Shown here piece by piece: positions 24,050 through 31,257 of a DNA stretch of 64,000 nucleotides. Source of the DNA: Streptomyces sp. TSRI0107 (GTDB lineage Bacteria > Actinomycetota > Actinomycetes > Streptomycetales > Streptomycetaceae); NCBI RefSeq assembly GCF_001905845.1, contig NZ_LIVZ01000006.1:310001-374000 (forward strand), given 5' to 3'. The notes under the pieces are model-generated. The model did no database searches, was not told the origin of the DNA, and saw only the letters and a program-made list of their open reading frames with translations. Every line of letters starts with the position of its first letter. Positions within the stretch are counted from its first letter, which is position 1. The position numbers were made by a program, and so were the translations under genes.

Positions 24050-24805
24050 ATGGGCGACAGCAAGCTGGCCGACCAGTACCTGGACGCCGCGATCGGCCTG
24101 CTGCAACGCGTCCGCGACGAGGAGGCCGGCACCATCGCCGCGGCCGGCAACCTGCTCGCCGACACCGTCGCCGCCGGCGGCCGCCTCTTCGCCTTCGGCG
24201 CCGGCCACTCCTCGCTCGCCGCGCAGGACGTCGTCTACCGCGCGGGCGGCCTCGCCCTGATGAACCTGCTCGCCGTCCCCGGAGTCGTCGGCGTCGACGT
24301 CATGCCCGCCACCCTCGGCTCCGCCCTGGAACGCGTCGACGGCCTCGCCGCCGCCGTCCTCGACAGCTCGCCCCTGCGCGCGGGCGACGTCCTCGTGATC
24401 ATCTCCCTGTCCGGGCGCAACGCCCTGCCCGTCGAGATGGCGATGAACGCCCGCGCCCTCGGCATCCGCGTCATCGGCGTGACCTCGGTCGCCTACACCA
24501 CCCAAACCACCTCACGGCACGCCTCCGGCACCTACCTCAAGGACCACTGCGACATCGTCCTCGACTCGAAGATCGCCGTCGGCGACGCGGAGCTGACCCT
24601 CGACAGCGTCCCGGCGCCCTTCGCGCCCGCCTCCACGGTCGTCACCACGGCCCTCCTCCAGGCCGTCATGGCCACCGCCGCGGGCACCCTCGCCGAACGC
24701 GGCATCGAGCCCCCGCTCCTGCGCTCCGGCAACGTCGACGGCGGCCACGAGTGGAACGGCCGCGTGCTGGATCAGTACCGGGACCGGATCTTCTACCGGC
24801 ACTGA
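24050..24805 (+). CDS. nagS: SIS-domain amino-sugar phosphate enzyme
   Basis: A 251-residue protein; AAGGAG 5 nt before ATG 24050 fixes the start. It has one SIS domain: LFAFGAGHSSLAAQDVVYRAGG (sugar-phosphate loop), VLVIISLSGRNALPVEMAMNARALGIRVIGVTS (second phosphate-binding S-x-S-G-type loop), and LLRSGNVDGGHEWN (conserved end). SIS domains bind phosphorylated amino sugars. From memory, the S. coelicolor counterpart (SCO4393) is linked to glucosamine toxicity and described as a GlcNAc-6-phosphate dehydratase, NagS; I cannot verify that here. A DasR-like site in the promoter supports an amino-sugar role. It is divergent from dmdR1 and monocistronic. Confidence 0.8.
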   Translation: MGDSKLADQYLDAAIGLLQRVRDEEAGTIAAAGNLLADTVAAGGRLFAFGAGHSSLAAQDVVYRAGGLALMNLLAVPGVVGVDVMPATLGSALERVDGLAAAVLDSSPLRAGDVLVIISLSGRNALPVEMAMNARALGIRVIGVTSVAYTTQTTSRHASGTYLKDHCDIVLDSKIAVGDAELTLDSVPAPFAPASTVVTTALLQAVMATAAGTLAERGIEPPLLRSGNVDGGHEWNGRVLDQYRDRIFYRH

Positions 24806-24819
24806 AGCCAGGGCCTCAG

Positions 24820-24842
24820 GGGCCCGGCACCGATCCGGGCCC
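24820..24842. terminator. Hairpin between convergent nagS and PAS-protein genes
   Basis: GGGCCCGG (24820-24827) pairs with CCGGGCCC (24835-24842) around a 7-nt loop, 15 bases after the nagS stop and adjacent to the opposing stop. Confidence 0.65.
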
Positions 24843-24843
24843 T

Positions 24844-26235
24844 CTACCGATTCGGCCCCACCAGCTCCGCGAGGTCCAGCGCCGTCGCGATCCGTCCGGC
24901 GACGTCCTCGGCGTACGCCGTGTCGGACCGCTCGAACGCGTGCCGTCCGCTCCCCCGCAGAAACGTCACCACGCCCAGCGTCCGCCCCCGGCTGCGCAGC
25001 ACCGCGCACAGCGCGTGCACCGCGTCCTCCGGCCACCGGCGGGCCAGCGCCCACGCCCGCGACTGCTCCGCGCCCACCGCACCCACACTGGCCCGCACGG
25101 TGCCGATCCGCGCCACGCACTGCAACGCCGGATGACCCTCCGCGTACCGCACCGGCAGCCCCGCGTACCCCGCGGACAGGCTCGGACCAGGGTCACCCGA
25201 CGGCGTCGCCGCCACCCGTACCAGCCGGACCGGCCCCTCCACCTCCCCGTCCACGACCGCACCGCCCGCCACCCGGTCGATCAGCGCGTGGTCGGCGAAA
25301 CCGGCCAGCGCGAAGTCCAGATGGACGGTCGCCGCCTCCACCGGGTCCTCGCACTCGGCGGCCGCCCGCGCCGCCCGGTGCAGCTGACTCGTCCGGAACC
25401 TCAGCAGCGACGCCTCCTGCTCGCCCTGCTTGGCCTCGGTCACGTCCTGGAACAGCCACCCCACACCCAACGGGACCGGCTCCTCCGCGAGCGGCGAGGA
25501 CAGCCGTACGAACCCGCAGCGCCAGCAGCGCCGCCGCTCCCCGTCCGGGGTGCGCACACTCACCCAGATCTCCGCCGGCGCGGGCGGCGCGCCCTCCGCC
25601 AGTACGTGCGTCAGCGCGCTCTCCAGCTCCTCCACGCCCTGCGCCAGCAGCTCCCCGAGCGGCCGGCCCAGCACCGCCGTACGCCCGAGACCCAGCGCCC
25701 GCGCCGCGTGCGCGTTGACGACGGCCGGCCGCAGATCGGCGTCGACCAGCACCACACCCCAGCTCGCGTCCTCGAACAGCGCCTCGCTCAGTGCGATCGA
25801 CCGCTCCAGGTCGATCTGCGTGTGCACCTCGCTGAACGCGCAGTACACGCCGGCGGGCTTGCCGTCCGGCCCGCGCACCGCCGCCGACTGGGTCCGTACG
25901 AGCACCCGCCCGCCGTCCTTCGTCAGCAGCGCGAACTCGTGCACCTGCCGCCCCGGCGCGTGCATCGCCGACAGCAGCCGCGCCTCCACCTCCTCGGCGT
26001 CCGCGCTGCGCACCGCCCACCCGGCGAACCCGTGCCGGCCCACGGCCTCGGCCGCGGTCCATCCCAGGATCCGCTCCGCCTCGCGGTTCCAGTGCGTGAG
26101 GACCCCGTCGGCGTCGAACGCGCACAACGCGGCGTCCATGCCGTCCAACAGCGCGGCGAGCAGATCGGAACCGTCCCGCTCGGGCTCGTCCGGCCCCAGT
26201 TCGTCGGTGGTCCCACTACGCCGGGAAGCACTCAC
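24844..26235 (-). CDS. PAS-PAS-GAF sensor protein without an output domain
   Basis: A 463-residue soluble protein; AGGGGG before GTG 26235 supports this start. PAS domain 1 is at about residues 20-130 (LLAALLDGMDAALCAFDADGVLTHWNREAERILGW), PAS domain 2 at 145-285 (ALFEDASWGVVLVDADLRPAVVNAHAARALG, ending VGWLFQDVTEAKQ), and a GAF domain at about 300-460 (AALIDRVAGG...VHALCAVLRSRGRTLGVVTFLR). There is no kinase, phosphatase, GGDEF or HTH domain, so it must signal through partner proteins or be a degenerate member of the PP2C-type phosphatase group that commonly carries PAS-GAF heads in Streptomyces. Confidence 0.82.
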   Translation of the reverse strand: MSASRRSGTTDELGPDEPERDGSDLLAALLDGMDAALCAFDADGVLTHWNREAERILGWTAAEAVGRHGFAGWAVRSADAEEVEARLLSAMHAPGRQVHEFALLTKDGGRVLVRTQSAAVRGPDGKPAGVYCAFSEVHTQIDLERSIALSEALFEDASWGVVLVDADLRPAVVNAHAARALGLGRTAVLGRPLGELLAQGVEELESALTHVLAEGAPPAPAEIWVSVRTPDGERRRCWRCGFVRLSSPLAEEPVPLGVGWLFQDVTEAKQGEQEASLLRFRTSQLHRAARAAAECEDPVEAATVHLDFALAGFADHALIDRVAGGAVVDGEVEGPVRLVRVAATPSGDPGPSLSAGYAGLPVRYAEGHPALQCVARIGTVRASVGAVGAEQSRAWALARRWPEDAVHALCAVLRSRGRTLGVVTFLRGSGRHAFERSDTAYAEDVAGRIATALDLAELVGPNR

Positions 26236-26378
26236 CTGGACCCCCTGCAGGCTGTGTCCGCACGTACGGCGCGCCAGTCGCGCCCACCACCCATCATTCA
26301 ACTCGAACGTGACGCAGCCCACATATGGTTCCCGCAAGATTGCGAGGAATCCACGAGGAATCGTTGTACGCCGGAGAC

Positions 26379-27272
26379 ATGGCCAGCCCTCTGCTCCCCC
26401 TCCCCCAGCTGCACGCCTTCGTCGTACTCGCCGAGGAACTGCATTTCGGTCACGCCGCCGCCCGCCTCGGCATCGCCCAGCCCCCGCTCAGCCAGCAGAT
26501 CCGACGCCTCGAGGACAAGGTCGGCCACCCCCTGTTCACCCGCGCGCCCGGCCCCGTCGCCCTCACCCCGGCCGGCCGGGAACTGCTCCCCGCCGCCCGC
26601 CGGGCGCTGACCGGCCTCGCCGACGGGCTGGCCGCCGCGCGCGCCGCCGCCGAGGGCCGCACCGGCCGCCTGCGCATCGGCTTCGCCGCCTCCCTCGCCC
26701 TGACCGTGCTGCCCGGCCTGCTCCGCACCCACCGCGACCGCCACCCCGGCGTCCACCTGGACATCCGCGAGATGACCACCGGCCCGCAACTGGCCGCCCT
26801 GCGCGACGGCACCCTCGACGTCGGCCTCCTCCGCGAACCCCCAGAGCACGATGAGGACCTGTCCTTCCGGACGATCCTGGAGGAGCCCTTCGTCGCCGTC
26901 CTCCCCGCCTCCCACCCCCTGGCCGCGCGCCACCGCGCGCTCCCCCCGGCCGCCCTGGCCGGCTCCCCCTTCGTCCTCCTCCCCCGCGAGGCCGGCCCCG
27001 GCCTCCACGACCGCATCACCGCCCTGTGCGCCGACGCCGGATTCACCCCGCGCGTCACCCAGCACGCCGTCGAATGGCAAACGGTCTGCGCCCTCGTCGA
27101 AACCGGCCTCGGCGTCTCCCTGGCCCCCGCCGCCATCCGCCGCATCCGCCTCACCGGCATCACCTTCCGCCCCCTCCCCGCGACCACCCCCCGCACCACG
27201 GTCTCGATCGGCTGGCGCTCAACCGACGAAAGCCCTCTGGTGAGAAACCTGCTGGCCACGGTCACCGCCTGA
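26379..27272 (+). CDS. LysR-family transcriptional regulator
   Basis: A 297-residue protein from ATG 26379, preceded by GGAG. The winged HTH at residues 8-65 contains FGHAAARLGIAQPPLSQQIRRLEDKVGHPLFTR. The effector domain starts at about residue 92 (GRLRIGFAASLALTVLPGLLRTHRDRHP) and has the second lobe motif HAVEWQTVCALVETGLGVSLAP. The N-terminal pattern LPLPQLHAFVVLAEELHFGHAAARL is that of the CbbR/CatM-like branch, which usually controls an adjacent aromatic or other catabolic gene. Here the divergent neighbour is the PAS-PAS-GAF gene 143 bases away, so the target is not obvious. Confidence 0.88.
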   Translation: MASPLLPLPQLHAFVVLAEELHFGHAAARLGIAQPPLSQQIRRLEDKVGHPLFTRAPGPVALTPAGRELLPAARRALTGLADGLAAARAAAEGRTGRLRIGFAASLALTVLPGLLRTHRDRHPGVHLDIREMTTGPQLAALRDGTLDVGLLREPPEHDEDLSFRTILEEPFVAVLPASHPLAARHRALPPAALAGSPFVLLPREAGPGLHDRITALCADAGFTPRVTQHAVEWQTVCALVETGLGVSLAPAAIRRIRLTGITFRPLPATTPRTTVSIGWRSTDESPLVRNLLATVTA

Positions 27273-27319
27273 CCGGAACAGGGTCCCGATGAGTGATTTC
27301 TCGGATGTGTGGCACTCCG

Positions 27320-27612
27320 ACCAGCGCCGATCGCTAGCGTGATCAGCACACGAGAAGGGAGGTCACTCGCTCCCCGGCCACCATCCGGAACCCGTCTCCG
27401 ACCGAGCGGGTGCAGAGTGACCAGCCCGGCCACCCCGCCACCGCGCGGGGCACCGACGGGAAACATGGGCGAGGGGAGACCGGCGGGCGTGGCACCAAGG
27501 CCCGCCGGCGTCACGCCGGGGTCGCTGTCAACGCAGCGACGACGGCAGAGAACGGGAGCGGTGACGCTCCCGGACACGAGCTGTCCTACCAGGGCGGTGT
27601 CGGCGCGGGCGG
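27320..27612 (+). ncRNA. HEARO-like (IscB omega) RNA
   Basis: A run of helices characteristic of HNH-endonuclease-associated RNA lies directly before an IscB-type reading frame. The outer helix is GGTCACTC (27361-27368)/GAGTGACC (27415-27422). A GCACCGACGGGAAAC/GCGAGGGGAGACC conserved stretch follows (about 27450-27481). Then come three perfect hairpins: CCGGCGGGC/GCCCGCCGG (27480-27488/27500-27508), GTCGCTG/CAGCGAC (27521-27527/27534-27540) and GGGAGCG/CGCTCCC (27554-27560/27565-27571). The order, position and wording match what I recall of Streptomyces HEARO RNAs. Boundaries are approximate; the guide would lie at the 5' end. Confidence 0.6.
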
Positions 27613-27796
27613 GGTCCTCGTCCTCTCCAAGGAGGGCCGGCCACTCATGCCCTGCCACCCGGCACGCGCCCGAGAGCTGCTGGGCAGGGGCCGGGCCGTG
27701 GTCTCCCGGCACATGCCTTTCACGACGCCGCCCGCCGGGAACCCGTACCGCCCATGCCTAGGAAAACCACTTGAACGCCTCCAGGACGCTTCTTAG
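27600..27796 (+). pseudogene. IscB/RRXRR-type HNH nuclease, N-terminal remnant (PLMP domain only)
   Basis: The frame from about 27614 reads VLVLSKEGRPLMPCHPAR, then ARELLGRGRAVVSRHMPFT. This is the PLMP (RRXRR) domain that begins IscB-type proteins, including the PLMP signature and the GRAVV...PF end. After about 27725 the sequence departs from the family and stops at 27796, so the RuvC and HNH nuclease parts are gone. No clear start codon lies in frame near the RNA end. It immediately follows the HEARO-like RNA, as in intact loci. It is a degraded mobile element remnant without transposase. Confidence 0.65.
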
Positions 27797-27799
27797 GCT
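27771..27799 (+). promoter_or_regulatory. Vegetative-type promoter for the 12-codon ORF
   Basis: TTGAAC (27771-27776), 17-nt spacer, TAGGCT (27794-27799). It fits TTGACR-N17-TANNNT. Transcription would start near 27806, 10-15 nt before the extended Shine-Dalgarno. Confidence 0.55.
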
Positions 27800-27832
27800 G
27801 GCGCGTACACCGGAGAGGAGGTGATCGGGTAC

Positions 27833-27871
27833 ATGAGTGAAACCCGGACGCGTGAGGTGGCTGCGGGCTAG
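27833..27871 (+). CDS. 12-codon ORF MSETRTREVAAG with extended Shine-Dalgarno
   Basis: ATG 27833 to TAG 27871 encodes MSETRTREVAAG. AGGAGGTGATC just upstream is complementary to eleven consecutive bases of the 16S rRNA 3' end, a far stronger site than any other gene in the window has. With a good promoter before it and structured RNA after it, this looks like a leader peptide or a dual-function small RNA. I recall a similar sequence in other Streptomyces but know no assigned function. Confidence 0.5.
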   Translation: MSETRTREVAAG

Positions 27872-28014
27872 CGGCCCGTCACCACACTCAGTGCGGTGCC
27901 GGACCAGCGCGTGTGCGACGCGTGCAGCCGGCCCAATCTCAAGCAGTCACCCGACCCGCGAGCTGCCGGTACGTCCGACCGGCTCCTCCTTCAGGAGGAC
28001 CAGGCTCGCGGGTC
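27872..28014 (+). ncRNA. Structured RNA downstream of the 12-codon ORF
   Basis: An imperfect hairpin spans 27873-27905 (core CACC-a-CAC/GTG-c-GGTG). Further on, GACCCGCGAGC (27953-27963) pairs with GCTCGCGGGTC (28004-28014) and encloses two hairpins, GCCGGT/ACCGGC (27965-27970/27978-27983) and TCCTCC-TTCA-GGAGGA (27984-27999), i.e. a three-way junction. A competing pairing between 27856-27868 and 27874-27883 involves the end of the ORF. It may act as attenuator, terminator or independent small RNA; no plus-strand gene follows. Confidence 0.5.
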
Positions 28015-28034
28015 GTCTGCGTTCTCGGGGGCGG

Positions 28035-29135
28035 TCAGAGGGCGATGTCGGAGTAGCCCTCGATGTCGCGCGGGTCGCGGGGGCCCGGGCCGATGTAGCG
28101 GGCGGAGGGGCGCACGAGGCGGCCGGTGCGCTTCTGCTCCAGGATGTGCGCCGACCAGCCCGCCGTGCGGGCGCAGGTGAACATCGAGGTGAACATGTGC
28201 GCCGGGACCTCGGCGAAGTCCAGCATGATCGCGGCCCAGAACTCGACGTTCGTCGCCAGGACGCGGTCCGGGCGGCGGTTGTGCAGTTCCTCCAGGGCCG
28301 CCTTCTCCAGGGCTTCGGCGACCTCGAAGCGGGGGGCGCCCAGTTCGCGGGCGGTGCGGCGCAGGACGCGGGCGCGGGGGTCCTCGGCGCGGTAGACGCG
28401 GTGGCCGAAGCCCATGAGGCGTTCGCCCTTGTCGAGGGTCTTCTTGACGTACGCCTCGGCGTCCCCGGTGCGTTCGATCTCCTCGATCATGTGCAGGACG
28501 CGGGAGGGGGCGCCGCCGTGCAGAGGGCCCGACATGGCGCCGACGGCTCCGGAGAGCGCCGCGGCGACGTCCGCGCCGGTGGAGGCGATGACGCGGGCGG
28601 TGAAGGTGGAGGCGTTCATGCCGTGCTCGGCCGCCGACGTCCAGTACGCGTCGACCGCGGCCACGTGCTTGGGGTCGGGCTCGCCCCGCCAGCGGATCAT
28701 GAAGCGTTCGACGACGGACTGGGCCTTGTCGATCTCGCTCTGCGGGACCATGGGCAGGCCCTGGCCGCGGGCGGACTGGGCGACGTAGGACAGGGCCATG
28801 ACGGCGGCGCGGGCCAGGTCCTCGCGGGCCTGCTCGGCGTCGATGTCCAGGAGGGGTTTCAGGCCCCACACGGGGGCGAGCATGGCGAGCGCGGACTGGA
28901 CGTCGACGCGGATGTCCCCGGAGTGGACGGGGATGGGGAACGGCTCGGCGGGCGGCAGGCCGGGGTTGAAGGCGCCGTCGACGAGCAGGCCCCAGACGTT
29001 GCCGAAGGAGACATGGCCGACCAGGTCCTCGATGTCGACACCGCGGTACCGGAGGGCACCGCCCTCCTTGTCGGGTTCGGCGATCTCCGTCTCGAACGCG
29101 ACGACTCCCTCGAGTCCGGGTACGAAGTCGGACAT
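28035..29135 (-). CDS. Citrate synthase (type II-like, citrate synthase 2 group)
   Basis: A 366-residue protein condensing acetyl-CoA (or a related acyl-CoA) with oxaloacetate. Family signatures are EHGMNASTFTARVIASTGAD with the first catalytic histidine, GPLHGGAPSRVLHMIEEI, GERLMGFGHRVYRAEDPRARVL with the second histidine, and VEFWAAIMLDFAEVPAHMFTSMFTCARTAGWSAHILEQ. Short length and lack of the N-terminal extension place it in the small actinobacterial citrate synthase/2-methylcitrate synthase-like group. I recall the S. coelicolor counterpart as a second enzyme besides CitA, so it may be auxiliary. It is divergent from pdxH; the intergenic region contains the palindrome GGCACT-CA-GTGCC near 29345. 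Confidence 0.92.
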   Translation of the reverse strand: MSDFVPGLEGVVAFETEIAEPDKEGGALRYRGVDIEDLVGHVSFGNVWGLLVDGAFNPGLPPAEPFPIPVHSGDIRVDVQSALAMLAPVWGLKPLLDIDAEQAREDLARAAVMALSYVAQSARGQGLPMVPQSEIDKAQSVVERFMIRWRGEPDPKHVAAVDAYWTSAAEHGMNASTFTARVIASTGADVAAALSGAVGAMSGPLHGGAPSRVLHMIEEIERTGDAEAYVKKTLDKGERLMGFGHRVYRAEDPRARVLRRTARELGAPRFEVAEALEKAALEELHNRRPDRVLATNVEFWAAIMLDFAEVPAHMFTSMFTCARTAGWSAHILEQKRTGRLVRPSARYIGPGPRDPRDIEGYSDIAL

Positions 29136-29413
29136 CAGGCGGCTCCTCGTGATGTGTGCGACGGGTGGTGGGCGGGCGCGGACGTGGGTGCTGACGTGGG
29201 CGATCGCCCCGTGGATCCACGGCCTGTGGGCGGCTCGCGGTCCCGAGCGGTCACTCGGGTGATGCCCCGTGCGTTCGGCGGTCACCCCACCGGGACGGCA
29301 TCTGCACGATATCCCCGAGTGCCAGCCTTGGGGAGGTTTCGCGGCACTCAGTGCCACGCAGTGATGAAGGACACCGTGGCGTACGGCGGTAGGGCATACG
29401 GCAAGATGACGAC

Positions 29414-30085
29414 GTGACCGACCACGACGCCGTCCCCGCTCCCGACCCCGCCGCGATGCGCAAGCACTACCGCGAGGAGGGGCTCGCCGAGGCCGATCTG
29501 GCCGCGACGCCGGTGCAGCAGTTCGCGCGCTGGTTCCGGCAGGCGGCGACGGAGGGCCGGCTGTTCGAGCCGAACGCGATGGTCGTCTCGACGGCGGACG
29601 CGGACGGCCGGCCCAGCTCGCGCACGGTGCTGCTGAAGCAGTTCGACGAGCAGGGGTTCGTGTTCTACACCAACTACGACTCCCGAAAGGCGCGGGACCT
29701 GGCGGAGAACCCGTACGTCTCGCTGCTGTTCCCCTGGTATCCGATGGCCCGGCAGGTCATCGTCTCGGGTGTGGCCCGGCGGACCGGGCGGGACGAGACG
29801 GCGGCGTACTTCCGGACCCGGCCGCACGGTTCCCAGCTGGGCGCGTGGGCGAGCGCGCAGTCCTCGGTGATCTCCACCCGGGCGGATCTCGAAGCCTCCT
29901 ACGCCGAGCTGTCGGCCCGCTACCCGGAGGGCGAGCAGGTGCCGGTGCCGCCGCACTGGGGCGGGTTCCGGGTGGCGCCGCAGTCGGTGGAGTTCTGGCA
30001 GGGGCGGGAGAACCGGCTCCATGACCGGCTGCGGTATGTGGCGCGGGCGGACGGGAGCTGGCGGGTGGAGCGGCTCAGCCCCTGA
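29414..30085 (+). CDS. pdxH: Pyridoxamine 5'-phosphate oxidase
   Basis: A 223-residue FMN enzyme that oxidises pyridoxine/pyridoxamine 5'-phosphate to pyridoxal 5'-phosphate. Visible signatures: MRKHYREEGLAEADL near the N-terminus, NAMVVSTADADGRPSSRTVLLK (FMN contact), FVFYTNYDSRKARDLAENP, RQVIVSGVARR, YFRTRPHGSQLGAWASAQSS and the C-terminal FWQGRENRLHDRLRY. Length is standard. GTG 29414 is the only sensible start. Gene order next to citrate synthase matches S. coelicolor as I recall. Confidence 0.96.
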   Translation: MTDHDAVPAPDPAAMRKHYREEGLAEADLAATPVQQFARWFRQAATEGRLFEPNAMVVSTADADGRPSSRTVLLKQFDEQGFVFYTNYDSRKARDLAENPYVSLLFPWYPMARQVIVSGVARRTGRDETAAYFRTRPHGSQLGAWASAQSSVISTRADLEASYAELSARYPEGEQVPVPPHWGGFRVAPQSVEFWQGRENRLHDRLRYVARADGSWRVERLSP

Positions 30086-30098
30086 GCCGGGCCGCGGG

Positions 30099-30659
30099 TC
30101 AGATCTTGCCCTGGAGGAACACCGTGCGGTGACCTTCCAGGAAGCCCGATATCCGGGTGCGGAAGTCCTCGCTGAGGGCGGGCCAGTTCCAGAACTCGAA
30201 GCCGAGGCGGGCGAAGGCGAAGACGTCGTCGCTCCAGGTCCAGGCGGGCAGGGGGACGGTCGCCGCGCAGGCGGGGCAGTCGACGTCGGCGGCCCCCGTC
30301 TCGTCCCAGGTGCCCATGGCGGTGCTGAAGCGGGCCGAGACGTCGTCCGCCACCGTGGTGGTCCCACCGCAGCGGGGGCAGGTCACCGCGTGCGTGTCGG
30401 AGTCGCCGAGGCTGTAGAAGACCTTGGGCCGGGTGTGGACGGCGACGCCCTCCGGCGAGCCCCAGCGGGCGTCGGTGACGGCCTTGTGCCAGTCGGGGCC
30501 GGGCGGGTGGGCCGGGTGCTCGCTCAGGGCCCAGCCCGGCGCGGCTTCGGCGAGCACGATGCCCTCGGCGACCAGCCACTCGACCACGCGTTCGGCGAGG
30601 CGTGCCGCGTCCTGTGCCGACGCGTCCGGGTCGGCGATCGTCTGGAACGTGTCCCCCAT
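30099..30659 (-). CDS. Zinc-ribbon protein of unknown function (paralogue A)
   Basis: A 186-residue protein with two C-P-x-C pairs, CPRC (about residue 94) and CPAC (about residue 128), a probable zinc ribbon in the middle, and an N-terminal helical domain starting MGDTFQTIADPDASAQDAARLAERVVEWL. The C-terminal sequence is FAFARLGFEFWNWPALSEDFRTRISGFLEGHRTVFLQGKI. It is a clear tandem paralogue of the next gene upstream. Last gene of the acyl-CoA operon; a 38-base gap to its paralogue. I know no function; the fixed FEFWNWP core suggests one conserved fold. Confidence 0.8.
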   Translation of the reverse strand: MGDTFQTIADPDASAQDAARLAERVVEWLVAEGIVLAEAAPGWALSEHPAHPPGPDWHKAVTDARWGSPEGVAVHTRPKVFYSLGDSDTHAVTCPRCGGTTTVADDVSARFSTAMGTWDETGAADVDCPACAATVPLPAWTWSDDVFAFARLGFEFWNWPALSEDFRTRISGFLEGHRTVFLQGKI

Positions 30660-30697
30660 GCCGCGCACCGTAGCGCCCGCCACTGACAACGCGCGGG

Positions 30698-31255
30698 TCA
30701 GATCCCGCCCAACAGGTACACCGTGCGGTGGCCGTCGAGGAGGTCGGTGAGCCGGGCGTGGAATGCGGGGGTGAAGTCGGGCCAGTTCCAGAACTCGAAG
30801 CCGAGGTGGGCGAAGGCGAGGGGGCAGTCGTCCCACGCCCAGTCGGGCAGGGCGACGGCCGCGCCGCAGGCGGGGCAGTCGACGGACGCGGTGCCGGTGT
30901 CGTGCCAGGTCTCCATCGCCGCGTTGAAGCGCGGCCAGGCGTCCTCGTCCAGGGGCGTGGCGGCCGCGCAGCGCGGGCAGACGGCGGCGCCGGGCATGTC
31001 GGGGCCGCTGTGGAAGCAGGTGCGCCCGGTGTGGACGGCGAGTCCGTCGGTCGGGGCCCAGTCCCAGTCGTCGGTCGCGTACCGCTGCCAGCCGGGGCCG
31101 GGTGGGTGGCCCGACGGCAGGCCGAGGACGCAGTCGGTGCGCTCGGCGAGGACGACGCCCTCGGCCGCCAAGGCGCCGACGACGCGCCGGGCCAGCCGGG
31201 GCGTCTCGTCGGCGGTCGCGTCGAGGTCGACGAAGACCTGGAACCAGTTGCCCAC
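30698..31255 (-). CDS. Zinc-ribbon protein of unknown function (paralogue B)
   Basis: A 185-residue paralogue of the neighbouring protein: CPRC and CPAC pairs in the same places, HLGFEFWNWPDFTPAFHARLTDLLDGHRTVYLLGGI at the end, and an N-terminal domain with DATADETPRLARRVVGALAAEGVVLAERTD. GTG 31255 lies two bases after the TetR stop codon, so it is translated as part of the operon. The two copies diverge at the N-terminus but keep the ribbon, arguing for duplication followed by specialisation. Role unknown. Confidence 0.8.
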   Translation of the reverse strand: MGNWFQVFVDLDATADETPRLARRVVGALAAEGVVLAERTDCVLGLPSGHPPGPGWQRYATDDWDWAPTDGLAVHTGRTCFHSGPDMPGAAVCPRCAAATPLDEDAWPRFNAAMETWHDTGTASVDCPACGAAVALPDWAWDDCPLAFAHLGFEFWNWPDFTPAFHARLTDLLDGHRTVYLLGGI

Positions 31256-31257
31256 GG

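Noticed and set aside
23012..24805. Siderophore biosynthesis cluster near dmdR1
   Set aside because: No NRPS, IucA/IucC-type or siderophore transport genes are present; only the regulator is here.
27837..29417. A 526-codon plus-strand frame opposite citrate synthase
   Set aside because: Antisense shadow of a well-supported enzyme; it also runs through the structured RNA region.
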